Positions 25,910-37,947 of a stretch of 64,000 nt of DNA are shown piece by piece. The first letter of the stretch is position 1. Each line of letters starts with the position of its first letter. The notes beneath the pieces were generated by a model. The model did not search any database, was not told where the DNA came from, and was given only the letters and a program-made list of their open reading frames with translations. Position numbers and translations under genes: made by a program. Source of the stretch: Epiperipatus broadwayi (taxonomy: Eukaryota; Onychophora; Udeonychophora; Euonychophora; Peripatidae); the NCBI GenBank assembly GCA_028023455.1, contig JAQFVV010012405.1:9939923-10003922 (forward strand), read 5' to 3'.

Positions 25910-25952
25910 ACCTCTCTGAGGAGTGACAAAGCATGAAACCATGGTCAGGGGT
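25910..25952 (+). ncRNA. Hammerhead ribozyme, family E monomer 2
   Basis: Same architecture as monomer 1: ACCUCU, CUGAGGA, stem II GUG/CAU, GAAAC, CAUG, GUC, then AGGGGU. The single stem I change turns a U-A pair into a U-G wobble, so the stem is kept. A loop II base differs (U to A). Cleavage is predicted after 25946. Confidence 0.85.
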
Positions 25953-26111
25953 GGGGGGTTCCTGACAGAGATATTTTAAATGCTTTCTCTGGCTAAGCAT
26001 TTAATACAAAGCTTGTTGAGGAATTGACAATCTTCATTGTTTATAACTTATAAGCTTAAGAAAATAGGGTCATGTGATCTATGACTCTTATTTTGACTAA
26101 TTACAGTGTAG

Positions 26112-26689
26112 GTTTGCACATTTTATATGAAACTGTTTACACAATTCTATTCCCTGTCAGAATTGATACAATGTTAGAATATTTTTAAATACTGTACACA
26201 TTATAAAGCAAATATCAGATTTTAAAGTAGAACTCAATAAATATATCATAAATCCACATTCATATGTTTGCATCAAAAAAATTAATATAAAAAAGAATAC
26301 ATTTGTTTTCTGAAAAGTGTTTACTTTTCACCTCATTGTATGATGTATTACAATCTTTGTTATTATTTTTAACTAATTTCATCAATATTTGCAAAGTTTA
26401 AATACAAACTTTTTAGAATATTTTTTATTTGTAAAAATAAATGAAATCCAATTTATTCAGTTTTAGTATAAAATAGAAATTTTATATAGAATTGAAAAGT
26501 GAGCATTTTCAAAAACATCTATCAGGTGTAATAAAAATGACATTCTTCTAAAGGATTAAGAATATTGTAATTTATGAAAGTATTATTACTTCATTGGATG
26601 TGATAAAAATATATGCTGCCATTGATAAAAATTACTGACAAGCCTTAATAAGTAATTTAATTTGCTGATATACTATAAAGTCACTGCAC
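26112..26689. other. AT-rich stretch, nothing recognised
   Basis: No coding or repeat signal could be supported. Confidence 0.4.
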
Positions 26690-27001
26690 CTAGATCTTAG
26701 ATTTTAGATTCATAGTTTGTAGTAAAGTAGAGATAAAAGGTGGCTTCCAGAGGGTTGCATTAGATCCTAAGATCTAGGTGCAGTGCTCTCAGATCCAAGG
26801 CTCCTCACTGATGAAGGCCATAAGCCAGAAACTAGTTTGGGGATATTGGATGAGTAGGCATTAGATAGGGATTTTATGCACAAGCCTTTTGGCATCCATT
26901 GATTATTCTGGCTTGCACTGAGTGGCACTACTTTATGGATAGTTTTTGCCTGTTTTAATAATAATTATGAGCAAGCATAAGAAATGGTGATCATGTAATG
27001 T
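26690..27001 (+). mobile_element. Family A hammerhead element, copy A1
   Basis: A complete-looking unit of about 310 bases: a head with agataaaaggtggc and gatcctaagatctaggtgc, the ribozyme, then atattggatgagtaggcat, tctggcttgcactgagtggc, and the end aatggtgatcatg. Copies are at 37385-37675, 61248-61741 and, as fragments, 6011 and 41680. No open frame is present, so it must depend on enzymes made elsewhere. Confidence 0.75.
26802..26843 (+). ncRNA. Hammerhead ribozyme, family A copy A1
   Basis: Stem I 5' arm UCCUCA; core CUGAUGA; A; stem II GGC/GCC with a five-base loop; A; GAAAC; UA; GUU; stem I 3' arm UGGGGA. Stem I is six pairs with one wobble. Stem III is only AC/GU with a two-base loop. 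The base of stem II would be an A.A mismatch, unusual for the family, so activity is less certain than in families B and E. Cleavage is predicted after 26837. Confidence 0.7.
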
Positions 27002-27496
27002 ATGTGAATCAAGGAGTAGTATTGCAAAACATTTGAAAGAACATAGTCTGTTATATAAATAGAAAAAATAAGAGTAATAATGATTAATAACTGTATCTCT
27101 TTGTTTGACCATAAAACGAATGTGAGTTTATTTCCAATTTTAACCTGGAAAACACTAAAACTTTTTATCAGGAAGGGAATCATAATAAAAAGCAAACCAG
27201 TGAGAGAATTTTGATAAGTAGGGATAAAAATCTTTAATTAATAGCTAGAGTGTAAATGTTAAAATGCATGAATCTTAGTGTGTAACATGATGAAATTTAT
27301 ATCCACCAAATTCAAAATATTGCAATTGAAATTGGTTACAAAAATAGCTGAAAGTACTTCTACATTTTATAATAGTTATTTGTAAAATCTATGATAATTG
27401 TTAATCCTTTATTATTTTATTATTATAATAATAATGTATAATGGACATTATATATATATATATATATAATGTATAATATACATTATATATATATAT
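27002..27496. other. AT-rich stretch ending in TA runs
   Basis: TA dinucleotide runs at about 27447-27498, partly self-complementary with one another. No gene is supported. Confidence 0.4.
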
Positions 27497-27905
27497 AATC
27501 AAAAAAAAGCAAGTCTTATATAATGTGACATTGCATTTATAAACTTGTATTTACAAAAATATAATACAGAGAGTGTAACAATAGCTCAAATAACCTCTTA
27601 ATTGATAAGTGCTGTAAGAGAAAATATTTAAAATCTCTATACGGAACATTCCTATCTCCAGACCAATTGGTTTCAAGATTATGACACCCCAGGGAAGAGT
27701 TAGAATATTCAGACACTAGATCTAAAATATCAACTCAAAACCCAGCATTTGTTTCATACATAATATTTAAGTAGAAACTCTGAAGTTTTCGGACATGAAA
27801 ATGTCTTTTACTCCAACTATCTAACTTAAATTACTATATGGGAGTGAACCAAATTCAGATCTACCATACATTAATAGCCCCAGCATAACCAAAGCTTTAA
27901 AAGTA
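27497..27905 (-). mobile_element. Diverged retrozyme monomer (family E2), degraded ribozyme
   Basis: On the minus strand it matches the family E unit (gaaaacttcagattttc-like and tagatctagtgtctgaa landmarks). The ribozyme position (about 27655-27697) keeps GAAAC, a six-base loop, GUC and part of stem I, but the core reads CUGGGGU instead of CUGANGA, so it should not cleave. A second, shorter copy follows in tandem beyond the AAT array. Confidence 0.6.
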
Positions 27906-27906
27906 A

Positions 27907-28326
<420 letters not shown>

Positions 28327-28335
<9 letters not shown>

Positions 28336-28437
28336 TAATATATATATATATATATATATGGAAGGTAGAATGCAAGTATGGTATGGTCTCTGTATATATA
28401 TATATATATATATATATGGAAGGTAGAATGCAAGTAT
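28327..28437 (+). repeat. Tandem duplication of a 54-bp unit containing TA runs
   Basis: Two consecutive copies of ggtctctgta, a TA run, then ggaaggtagaatgcaagtat. Confidence 0.75.
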
Positions 28438-30235
28438 GATTATTGAAAGTAAAGTATTATTAAATAATAAAATAACTCTGAGGCTTTTAGATAGTCAAAG
28501 ATGATACAGTTTATATATCTGAATTATTTGAAAAATAACATAAACAGGTTATTAGTAAATTGATTTAGGAATTCAATCAAAAAGTAGTCCTCTATCCTGA
28601 TGAAGATCAAGGGACCATACATTTATTTTGGTAATCCAATAAGGAATGTAATTATCACCAGTTACTCCTTCATAATTTTAGGATACTAAGACGGGATAAT
28701 GCACTGCACATAATTTTTTATCTGTGATATATTTTGATGTTTTATTAATCTTGATCTCTTTGTTAAAATGTATTCATATATGTGTATTTTCAGTTATTGT
28801 TATTGTTTAATGATTATGTAAATATTAAAAATAAAATTACAGAAGACATTAATAAGAATAATACAACATTAGTTATATCATTTATTAAAAAATAATGAAC
28901 GTAAAATTTGTTTAACAACCAAAAAAATAAAAACTCAAATGTAATAGTAATTCATTACCACAACTACTATTAATAATAATAAAAAAGACAAATAGACTGT
29001 AATTTTCTTTTCTCTTAATGGAATGTACCAATTCTTGGGAGTAACGTACCTTTAATTTAATATAAATAAATAAGTTAGAAAAATCACTTTATGAATCCAG
29101 CGAGAACAATAAAAGATTTTATTATAGAATAAAACTCATGTTTAAGTATGTCTTTTATAAATTGAGGGAAACCACAAATTGAGAAAGAAAAATCTCCGGA
29201 GGAGAAAACCTCTCAATCAGAATTTTGCTCATACATCTTACAAATAAATTGATTTCTTTAAGTAATCTTTTTGTAAGAAACTAGCTGGAAAATTAAATTA
29301 CTTTTCAAAATGTTTTCTTTCTTCGTCGAAGGTAAATCTCTATCGGGATATTATGGTGCGATCATCTCACGTGACTAGCTTACCTATATATTTTAACAAA
29401 ATTCAGGTAAAATTTATATTTTATTATTGCAGAAAAAAAACCAGAATAATATGTTTTGTTTACTGATAAATTAAATTTTGGAAAAATTAAAGTTTTAAAA
29501 TATAACTTTAAAGGTTGTTTCTGATCATTTTATTTATTTATAGTTACGTGTTAACTATTTTTTAAAAAACTTTTATAATGCGTAAAAACAAAAACAAAAA
29601 ACAAAATAAAACAATAGCTACACTTCTAATGCTCGATATAATCAAGCAGTCCAGTATTAAATGATAATCCATTTTTTAAGTTTTATTCTAATCCATGTTT
29701 TATTATATTGCAAATAAGAAAAAATATTTGTGAGAGAAAAAAGTGTCTGTAATTCACCTTATATTACTTAATGTGGTAGAAAGGTCATTAAAATTTATGA
29801 AATAGTACCCTGATTATTAATCAATCTTCCAGAACAAATTGTACTAAGATCATCGTAAGTAATAGCAGATTATCGTGTTAATAATGATGAGTTTTTGATT
29901 GACTTTTACATTTTGTTGTCTATCTATTTCCATTCTTGTCTTTGGGATAAGAAAAAGTATACATATGTCAGAATATAGTGTCTTATATTTATTTTTTATC
30001 TGTGTTTTTGGGTATTTGACTCCAAGAACATAATGATAGTTTGCAGTAACCAAAATATCTAAAGTAAGCATGTTTTAATGATTTACATTTTTTTATTTGT
30101 ATAATTTATACAGATGCCACTGACTTTAAATATCAGAAAATAGATTGGCACATATGTTTTTAACTATATTTTATTTAATAGGATAATTTAAAGTTGTAAT
30201 TAATAATTTTTTAAACGCATACCCATTATGTATGT
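28438..30235. other. AT-rich stretch, nothing recognised
   Basis: 29310-29400 is somewhat less AT-rich, without an open frame or repeat match. Nothing is supported. Confidence 0.35.
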
Positions 30236-30432
30236 AATATATATTAAGGCTATAACCTTAAGACTATGCATATGCGTCTAGATACGACAGTAGGGACCTC
30301 TATAAATCTTTAACACAAGATGATGACCACACAGCCCCTATTTGCAATATCTGTCTAAATAATGAAGAACATAAGTTACTTTTCACTAATGAATTAGACT
30401 ATACAATATTACATTTAAAGAAATTAACACAT
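30236..30432 (+). pseudogene. LINE-like C-terminal fragment with CxxC motif
   Basis: One frame gives RYDSRDLYKSL, TQDDDHTAPICNICLNNEEH and KLLFTNELDY. A CxxC followed by E-E-H and a leucine/phenylalanine run resembles the zinc motif at the C-terminus of several LINE polymerases. The first 65 bases are related to the arm of the palindrome at 40922-41068. It is interrupted by a SINE at 30433. Confidence 0.35.
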
Positions 30433-30540
30433 GTCAAGTGTGCCAAGAGGTCATTACAGTTGCTTTACAAGCAAGTAGTTGGTTGCAGACAGTTGTGGGT
30501 TCATGTCCCGGCCGATGCTATGGCATATATAAAAAAAAGA
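30433..30540 (+). mobile_element. tRNA-derived SINE, copy S1
   Basis: Has the box-B motif gggttcatgtcccgg, an anticodon arm gctttacaagc and the shared tail gatgctatggcatat plus an A run. It is flanked by aaagaaattaacacat (30417-30432) and aaagaagttaacacat (30536-30551), a 16-bp target duplication with one mismatch. Confidence 0.8.
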
Positions 30541-30551
30541 AGTTAACACAT

Positions 30552-31509
30552 CATAATAACAATTGTTTGATTACAAAATGTAATTGCTATTTGACATTTA
30601 ACTTACTTTTCTTTTAACAAATACTTGTTTCCAATCTTTCTTATATCATTATTTCATAGGCATGCATGAAAACAATAATTATTTATAAAATGGCCAAGAT
30701 TTCTTGGCTAAATTTAATCTTAATCTTCAATATACTATAATATTAATACAGTTAAGTAAAATCGAGTACCTTTATCTTACAGTGAGCTTTAGACTTTTAA
30801 TAAACTTAAAATATAACTCTACATATGATAAACCTGTAAATATAAGACATTTATTTGACTCTTAAGTTTCATAATATAGACATATTTTGAATATGGAATA
30901 TGTAATTGTTACACTTTCTACAACAGTAACTATCAGGAATGGCAATTCTAAAGATCTGAATCCCAATTTAATAAAAGTATAATTTCTACAATGATGATTC
31001 ATTTTGAATCTGATCACTAATTTATTAAAACAAATAGGAATTAATCCTCCCATATGGTTACAGATATATTTAAACTATTCAACAGGGAACAAACAATTGC
31101 ATGTATATACTATAAAACTCACCTACACAAAATCAAATTCCTAGCAATCAAATGCAGGGTGAACTACAAATAAATGAACCTGCTGGATACAATTAAATCA
31201 TTAACTTAAAGTTATTAATAATTATTTACTCAAATTATTTAACATTTGGGCAATTCATTTAAAATGAACATTACATCTTCCATTATTGTTATTATTTATT
31301 TATATTTTTTTCAACTGACAATTTCTACAAAATAATTGGTTAACATGTATTTTAAAAAAGTTCTTTACAAAATGTTATCGTAACATACATATATAATACG
31401 GAGTGATTTTTTTTTTGTTTTTTCTTTTTACTTCAGTTACATTAAAATGTAACTAACTTTAATTAAACTATTTTTTTAAATGTTGCTTTTTATTTTAAAT
31501 AATTCATAA
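30552..31509. other. AT-rich stretch, nothing recognised
   Basis: No coding or repeat signal could be supported. Confidence 0.4.
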
Positions 31510-31610
31510 GATAGGATGAATAACATATCGGAGAAGATGGATTAAAGTTGGAGAGACCTTCATCCTGCAGTGGATTGATAATGGTTGATGATGATGATGA
31601 TGATGATTAA
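31510..31610 (+). repeat. LINE 3' tail repeat, copy T2, with GAT tail
   Basis: Shares ggattaaagttggagaga, cttcatcctgcagtgga and a (GAT)n end at 31588-31610 with T1 and T3. Confidence 0.5.
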
Positions 31611-32839
31611 ATATAAACTTAAAATAGTTAAGAAAAGTCTAAATAGTTTTGTTTAAATGTAGAACTTACAAAGCAAGATAATCATAGCTTGTTTTCTTCT
31701 GTGGTATAATATAGTTTAACAATCTTAGCTTTGTAATATAAAATAAATATTGTTTTTTTTTTCATTTTAACCAGGTTTACTCAAAATAGCATGTCAAGTT
31801 TTCAAATGTCCAGATTAAATTAGCAGATGGTATTTTTCCTTTGTTATTCACTAAGCAGAATAGGATCTGACATCATTTAATAGAACGAGAAATTTACAAT
31901 TAATGCAATAAGAAAAATAGATTTTATATGCATTTTACTTCTTTCTGTCTTGAACATCCAATTCCAGTTTTTTAAATTTAAATTGAATAATATTCATAAA
32001 ACTTTAGTTGCCTGATGTTTGTAAAATCTCTTATCTAATTGTGTTATTTGTAATACATCGTTGACAAAAGTTTTAAATATATTTTTTTACAATTTTTTAA
32101 TTTTTCTAAAATTGTCTCATCCATGTGGGAAAACATAGGGTTACCATTTAATGTTTTAGAAGACAAATCATCATTACTTCTATGTATTATGTGTAAAATT
32201 AAAATTTTAGTGGTACTTTGTTCTATCAAGCTATATAACATTGCAATCAGATATTCAATAAATTTATACACACACACACATTTATATACTGAATTAGATA
32301 TTTTCATGAATTTTTACATTGATAAAGAATAGATGTAAAGAGATTATATTCATGTAAACAGAGACAACCTTTTCACCTTTTCACACTACTAACAGAGAAT
32401 TCTGTGGTTAAACAATTTTTTTCTGTTAACTTATACAATAACTCTTTTTGTTATGGGATTTAGTGAAGTAAAAAGGGTCCTCATTTACTTCAAATCCAAC
32501 TTTTTATAAGGATTTAGACTCAGAAAGTTATTTTATTAATATAGCTTACTGACAATTAGAATCAGAATAAATTACTAAAAAAAACAAAAACAAATGTGAA
32601 TTAACACAACATAATTCAATAATCAAATTATGAATAATACTTACAAAATTTCACACCTAAACTTATATAAAAGGCAAAAGATCCATCTAATCTGCTCTCA
32701 ACCATATCTATTTTGGGTCTTTGGGGTAAATCAGTGCAGAAAATCAACTTTATGAATATATTAACATGAATTGAAGTCCAGAATATGTTAACTGATGCTT
32801 TTTTTTGAGGCATCAGAGCTACATCTGAGATATCTAGAA
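31611..32839. other. AT-rich stretch, nothing recognised
   Basis: A short CA run lies at about 32268-32280. No gene is supported. Confidence 0.4.
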
Positions 32840-33690
32840 ATTAAATTTGAATTTTTAGCTCTCTATTGAGAAATGTTGCTAACATATTTTTACAGCTTTA
32901 AAATTCATGTATATTTATTTTCTAATATTTTAATTTAAAAAAAAAATTAAAATACATCATAAAAATTGAATAGTTGGGATTTCAAAGTAACTGAAACCAT
33001 ACAATGATGGCTAGTCATTGTATATTCAGAAATCTTGAACTTTATGAGATTACTTTGAAAAAATATTACAGTGGTCTAAAAACTTGATTTTTTGGAAAGT
33101 TTATGATTATTTTTGCATTGTAATTGTGTAATAATTGTTAGAAATCAATATATATATATATATATAATATATATATATATATTTATTTATTTATTTTTTG
33201 CAGAAATGTTTTATTTTTAAATACAAAAGAATATATTCTTTTGAATTTTCTAACCATAGAGATTATGGTCACAGAAAATACACCTGTCTAGAAATGATGT
33301 CACTCACCTCACTGTATACTATTCAGTGATATAAAAATTATGAAAAAATTTTAAACTTTTAAAGCATAAATTGATAGATTTAATAGATATTAAAAATAAT
33401 TTGTTCAGATTTTAAAACAAACATAAAAGAAAGAAAATTTTGTTCATTTTTCAAATTCAATCACTCCATGTGAAATTTGATGTGGTGACAGCATTTTCTT
33501 TTGATTAAAATCTAATTTTTAAAATAATTCCAAAAATCAAATGTGATTTTTTAAAATTTATTATATTCTAAACAAAAATATTTATTGAATAAGATCAAAT
33601 TTATTATATTCTAATTAATAATAAAAGTTTAATATTAAAGTGAAAGTTGAAAGCTTAAATTTAATTGAGAACAAAGAAATGTATCAGAAT
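32840..33690 (+). repeat. Dispersed repeat family G, copy 1
   Basis: Aligns along its length with 41860-42690. Shared phrases include cttgattttttggaaagttt, aattgtgtaataa, aaattgatagattta, aaaatcaaatgtgattttt and aatattaaagtgaaagttg. A TA run at 33149-33182 is an insertion relative to copy 2. There is no open frame, and the class is unknown. Confidence 0.65.
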
Positions 33691-33989
33691 TCTAGAGAGT
33701 TAATGTTGTATTTGTATTTCTTTTCTATCTGAAGCAAATATTTTTTTTAGTTACTATATAGATAATTCTCCAGACCTTAGATATATTTTGATCTCTAGAA
33801 TTTTATTATTTAATAATTTCACTAAAAATATAATGATAATCTGATTTACAAAGTCATGTTAATTTTGATAATCATCTTAAGTTATTTTTCTTTCTGTTTA
33901 ACCAAAGTTTTTCTTCTCCTCTTCTGGCGCTCTGATGTCCTCTTTCTCTGCCTGTTTTTTTCTATAATTTTTGTTTTTTGGGTTTTGAA

Positions 33990-34125
33990 TGTTTTTTTTT
34001 TTGGTTTTTGGGGGTGGTTTTCTTTTTTTTTTAAAAAAAAAAAAAAATATTAAAAAAAAAGAAGGGGGTGGGGGGGGCTCAAAAAGGGAGAAAAAAAAAA
34101 AGGTGAAAAAGGGGGGGGGGTTAAT
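33990..34125. other. Homopolymer-rich low-complexity block
   Basis: Successive T, A and G runs broken by very short linkers (33990-34125). The G runs are unlike the rest of this AT-rich window. It may be a sequencing or assembly artefact or a genuine low-complexity tract. The flanking sequence is normal. Confidence 0.6.
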
Positions 34126-34136
34126 TAAAAACATTG

Positions 34137-34250
34137 AATGATTTTATTGCTTGGGAGTTCATAAGATGTTTGAACCATCAAAATCCCATACTGAATCCAA
34201 TTCAAGGACTTGATGCTTCAGAGTCTGATATTTACCAGCACACTAAACTA
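34137..34250 (+). repeat. Dispersed repeat family F, copy 1
   Basis: Shares ttattgcttgggagttcat and the following aagatgtttgaacc with copies at 41484 and 62745. A second conserved phrase is a gattcagagtctga-like segment. Function unknown. Confidence 0.5.
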
Positions 34251-34440
34251 AGCTAAACAAATTATTTTTTAATTAAACTTATCTTAATTAGTTTTCGACT
34301 TTATTTAATTATTGGTGAAAAGTTAATATGTTTTTTTTTATTATTAAAGATATGCTTTTAACATGCATATTAAAATGATATGATCTATTCATTTTGTATG
34401 ATATTGATGTCTTTATAAAACATTACTACGAATAAATCGT

Positions 34441-35195
34441 GACAGCATCTTTACAAAGGCCGAATATCTTCGTATATACTCGTCAACCTCTTCTCCTCCT
34501 AGAATCTTCGCTAATATTAAGCTGTACAAGCCTGATAAACCTTTGAGACTTAGGATTGATTTTGGAAGGGCACACTATTTCAACATGGCAGTTTTGGTTA
34601 ATCGCTGGCTTATTGATACATTAGCCTTTGGCGATTATACTATTAAATCATCTTTCATGTTTGTAGGAAAAATTAAACATGCGTTGATACCAGCGAATTT
34701 TAAAATCGCATCATTTGATGTGGTAGAGCTGTATGGCTCCATTGACCATAAACAATCTATTGAAATAGTCAACGATACATTAATAGCAAGAAACTGCCCA
34801 CCTACACGAGCCAAATTCATCATCCATTTTTTAAAATGGCTTGATTTAAATATAATTGCTGTTTTCAGAAATAAGTGGTTTAGTATGAACAACAGATGGC
34901 CGATGGGCCTCCCACTGAGTGGTATAATGGCAAGTGTTGTACTTGACCATTACGAGAAGCTAATATTACCCACATTCTTCATGTCAACCCCACATATGAT
35001 ATACACTCGTTGCATTGATGACATATTTATTGCTGCCCCAGAAGACATCATTACTAACCTTCACAATAGCCTCCAGAATAAAACCAAGCTTACTTTTACT
35101 ACAACTTGGGAAAACCAAGACAAACAAGACAAATACCTTGACATACATGTTAGCAAAAATATAGATAAGCTGAACTACCAAATAGTAGTCAAACC
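34441..35195 (+). pseudogene. Penelope-like element 1, reverse transcriptase
   Basis: The open frame runs from about 34441 (RDSIFTKAEYL, then SPPRIFANIKLYKPDKPLRL) through a Met at 34543 to about 35195. It has the PLE/telomerase-type RT order: the catalytic region FDVVELYGSI (Asp at residue 59 from that Met), WPMGLPLSGIMASVVLDHYE, and YTRCIDDIF. CIDD (residues 157-160) stands for the usual YVDD, with both Asp kept. KYLDIHVSK follows. The frame then shifts near 35195 and reading continues in another frame. The N-terminus upstream of 34441 is not found, so the copy is 5'-truncated. Confidence 0.8.
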
Positions 35196-35914
35196 TTTGG
35201 AAGTACAGGGTTTGACAAACCCTAATTCACTTCCACAAACTTACAGCCCTCTCTTCATTCATGTTTAGGAAACCATAATTTGTGCAAATATGAGGCAGAT
35301 AAAAGAAAAAATCTCATCAATTATATAACTGATTTAAGGAAAATAGGACACATTTATTCATCCATCAACAGAAAAGTTAACAATTTTTTCTATAAAATAA
35401 ACCACAACCACAAGAAAGAAAACAAACCAAGAATCTTAATCCCTTACATTTCACTCTACAGCTAAAAGCCTTATCAATCAACTATCATGTGATTTTGAAG
35501 TTGCTTTCCATTCACCTCCCAACACCAATAGACTGATAAATAATACCAAAGACAGGATCAAACCTGAACTCACCTCTCAAGTTGTGTACAAAATTACCTG
35601 CCCCCAAAGAAATTGTATGGCAACATATTATGGAGAGATCAAAACTAACATTGCCACCAGAGTAGCTCAACACCAATACCTTTACAATAAAACCAAAACA
35701 AAGTTTGAAGGTAATTCAATTTTTGTCGAACATGAGAGAAACACTGGACATGCTTTTCTATCTACCACAGCCAGTGTCGTTTGCTCTGAAACAACCGACA
35801 CCAAATATAAAGTTAGGGAAGCTTACTTCATTGCGGCTGACCCATAGGCAATCAACAGAAGAGAGGCCTGCTATTCCCTATCTTGTAAATGGTCCACATA
35901 ACATCTGCACATAA
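35196..35914 (+). pseudogene. Penelope-like element 1, thumb and GIY-YIG endonuclease
   Basis: After a frameshift the thumb/linker runs to 35465 (NHNLCKYEADKRKNLINYI, then IGHIYSSINRK). Stops follow, then the endonuclease at about 35570-35847: VVYKITCPQRNC, ATYYGEIKTNIATRVAQHQY, then FVEHERNTGH. YYGE replaces the usual YIG(E/Q)T. The CPQRNC and HERNTGH motifs match the PLE-type GIY-YIG domain that nicks target DNA. Stops near 35845 and 35915 end it. The same family recurs on the minus strand at 60900-62450, where matching peptides (KITCQEINC, YYGE, QHQYIYN) confirm the reading. Confidence 0.75.
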
Positions 35915-37384
35915 ATTTGCATAAAATTTGCATAATTTTATAGTTATTAACAGAATAACTCACCATGAATATGGGATTGTAAACTGTACCGAAAGCACTT
36001 GGCGGTAAAATTTTAATAATTTCACTGACAATTTATTAATAGCTTCATTATCTGTGCCCAGAGCACACACACATATATATATATATTATTTATCTAAGTA
36101 TTTTTCAAATTTATATCTTTAGCACATACATAGCACAGTTTCAATTTTTAAACGGCTGAGGCTAACAAATTAAATGCAATTAAAACTTAAAAATTCACCA
36201 ATTGCATTTCCATTTTATTTTTACACTTAAAGAAGACATATGAATTTAAATTAGACCAATTAGATTAAAAATACATAACCTTTGTAAATGCAATCATAAT
36301 TATAGAAATGTAGGTATGTAGCCACCAAATATACCATGATTTTATTAATTCACTTCAATTTTATATATTTCTCAAAGAAAGGCTATGAATTGTTTTATAT
36401 AATTATTTATCTTTCTACAGGTTTCACTTTTGATTTGTGCTTTGAATGAAACCAAAAATACAACATTTAAACTCTATTCATTATTCACCTTCTCTCTTGT
36501 ACTCTCTATTACAAACATACACACAACACAATACAAACACACATGCACATATATATTTAAATTCCACTCCATAAGTTTTTTCAACAAATTTTTTTACAAT
36601 CACTTTTTTTGTCAAAACCTTAATTGGTTATTTTTGGTCAAGTCAGTTTGCAATAGCATTCTAGAGAATGTCATTTTCAAATACCAGTGAAGTTGTAACC
36701 CATATTTCACTATCATATAATTCACTTACAAATTTGTATGCATCAAGGACATTTAATTTTCTTTTTAGCCTGATGCTTTGCTTTTCTAAATATTGTCAAT
36801 AACAAGTAGACATGATTTTGTTATTGCCATTTATAAATGTATTTTTTGACAGTAAAATGGCATATGATATTATATTTTAAAATATACAAAACCTTGCATA
36901 ATTTCTAATTTTCATTAACTCATTTTTATTTTTTCCCATCATTTTTTCATTTTTAAGTTATTTTGTAATCAAAATGTATTTTGTAAAATTAAAGTATAAT
37001 AAGGTGATAACTAGTATTATGTAAAAAAAGAAAGAAAAAAATTTGATAATATATTGAAAGAGATTTAAATAATTTACTTAAGTTTTAATGCGTGCAAATA
37101 AATTTGAATTGGATAGTTTATGAAAATGTATCATATTTTATAAAACTTTCAGATTTACATAATGGTTGAGGTTTAAAAAATTAGCAGAATAAAGGAATTT
37201 ATTTTAACCCATGTCACAAAATAAACACTTTTCAATAAAGAAAAAATAATATACAGCCAAATTTAATGTATGTGTGAAAGTTTGTGGTGATACATTTTAA
37301 TATAAATTATATGTTAGACTATTTCCATTATATAATCTTAAATATTGAATGTTTTTAGAAAATATTCAACCTTTATTTAAACTT
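35915..37384. other. AT-rich stretch, nothing recognised
   Basis: A CA/TA run lies at about 36064-36090. No gene is supported; the frame at 36430-36690 has no recognisable motif. Confidence 0.4.
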
Positions 37385-37675
37385 TCCTTATAACAGGCAA
37401 AACTCTCCATATAGTAGTGCCATTCAGTGCAAGCCAGAGTAATCAATGGATGCCAGAAGACTTGTGCATAAAATCCCTATCTAGTGCTTACTCATTCAAT
37501 ATCCCCAGACTAGTTTCTAGCTTGTGGCTTTCATCAGTGAGGAGCCTTGGATCTGAGAGCACTGCATACATTGATTACTCTGGTTTGCACTGAGTGGCAT
37601 TACTGTATGGAGAGTTTTGCCTGTTTTAATAACAGTTATGAGCAAGCATAGTAAATGGTGATCATGTGATGTTTA
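37385..37675. mobile_element. Family A element A2 as an inverted pair
   Basis: 37385-37563 is a minus-strand family A copy with a ribozyme. From about 37568 to 37675 the element's 3' half returns on the plus strand (cattgattactctggtttgc through gatcatgtgatg). The shared arms (about 37390-37445 and 37569-37624) form an inverted repeat around the ribozyme. Confidence 0.7.
37502..37543 (-). ncRNA. Hammerhead ribozyme, family A copy A2
   Basis: Minus strand: UCCUCA, CUGAUGA, A, stem II AGC/GCU, A, GAAAC, UA, GUC, UGGGGA. Against A1, stem II changes GGC/GCC to AGC/GCU on both sides, a compensatory pair of changes. The cleavage triplet is the canonical GUC. Both observations support a real ribozyme despite the A.A mismatch at the base of stem II. 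Confidence 0.75.
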
Positions 37676-37947
37676 GTGGTTTAACTTTCCTTATACATTC
37701 AATTGCTAGTAGTAGCACAAAAATTTGTACACAATGCTTTGAATGGTAGTAGTCTCTTCTCTTTTTCAGGTGCTACAGGTCTGACCAGTGACAGAAACAG
37801 CATGAAAATTGAATCTGGATCTGAGATATTCTGCCAAAAGCTATTTATATATAAAGTATAATATATAAAACTGGACAAAGTAGTAAATCAATCAGCCTTT
37901 GAAAGAATAGATCAGCTAATCAGAATATTATCTTAATTTCAATGTCT

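Larger units (their letters stand above)
25199..26107 (+). mobile_element. Tandem retrozyme-like element, family E (about 2.2 monomers)
   Basis: Two full copies and a partial third of a roughly 405-420 base unit follow in direct tandem. Repeat landmarks are ggcaatcctcattgttta (25205, 25609, third copy mutated near 26025), tttagatctagtgtctgaac, and gctaagcatttaatacaaag followed by cttgttgagga. Each full unit has a hammerhead ribozyme; the predicted cleavage sites are 419 bases apart. Tandem non-coding units with one type-I hammerhead each are the defining layout of animal retrozymes. The phrase aattacagtatag (25186-25198) recurs as aattacagtgtag (26099-26111), a possible 13-bp target duplication, although the right one partly resembles element sequence. 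Confidence 0.8.

Noticed and set aside
28596-28640. CTGATGA resembling a hammerhead core
   Set aside because: No GAAA follows at the right spacing and no stem I or II could be formed.
33856-34134. Open frames on both strands over the homopolymer tract
   Set aside because: Phe/Lys/Pro-rich translations of low-complexity DNA, not genes.
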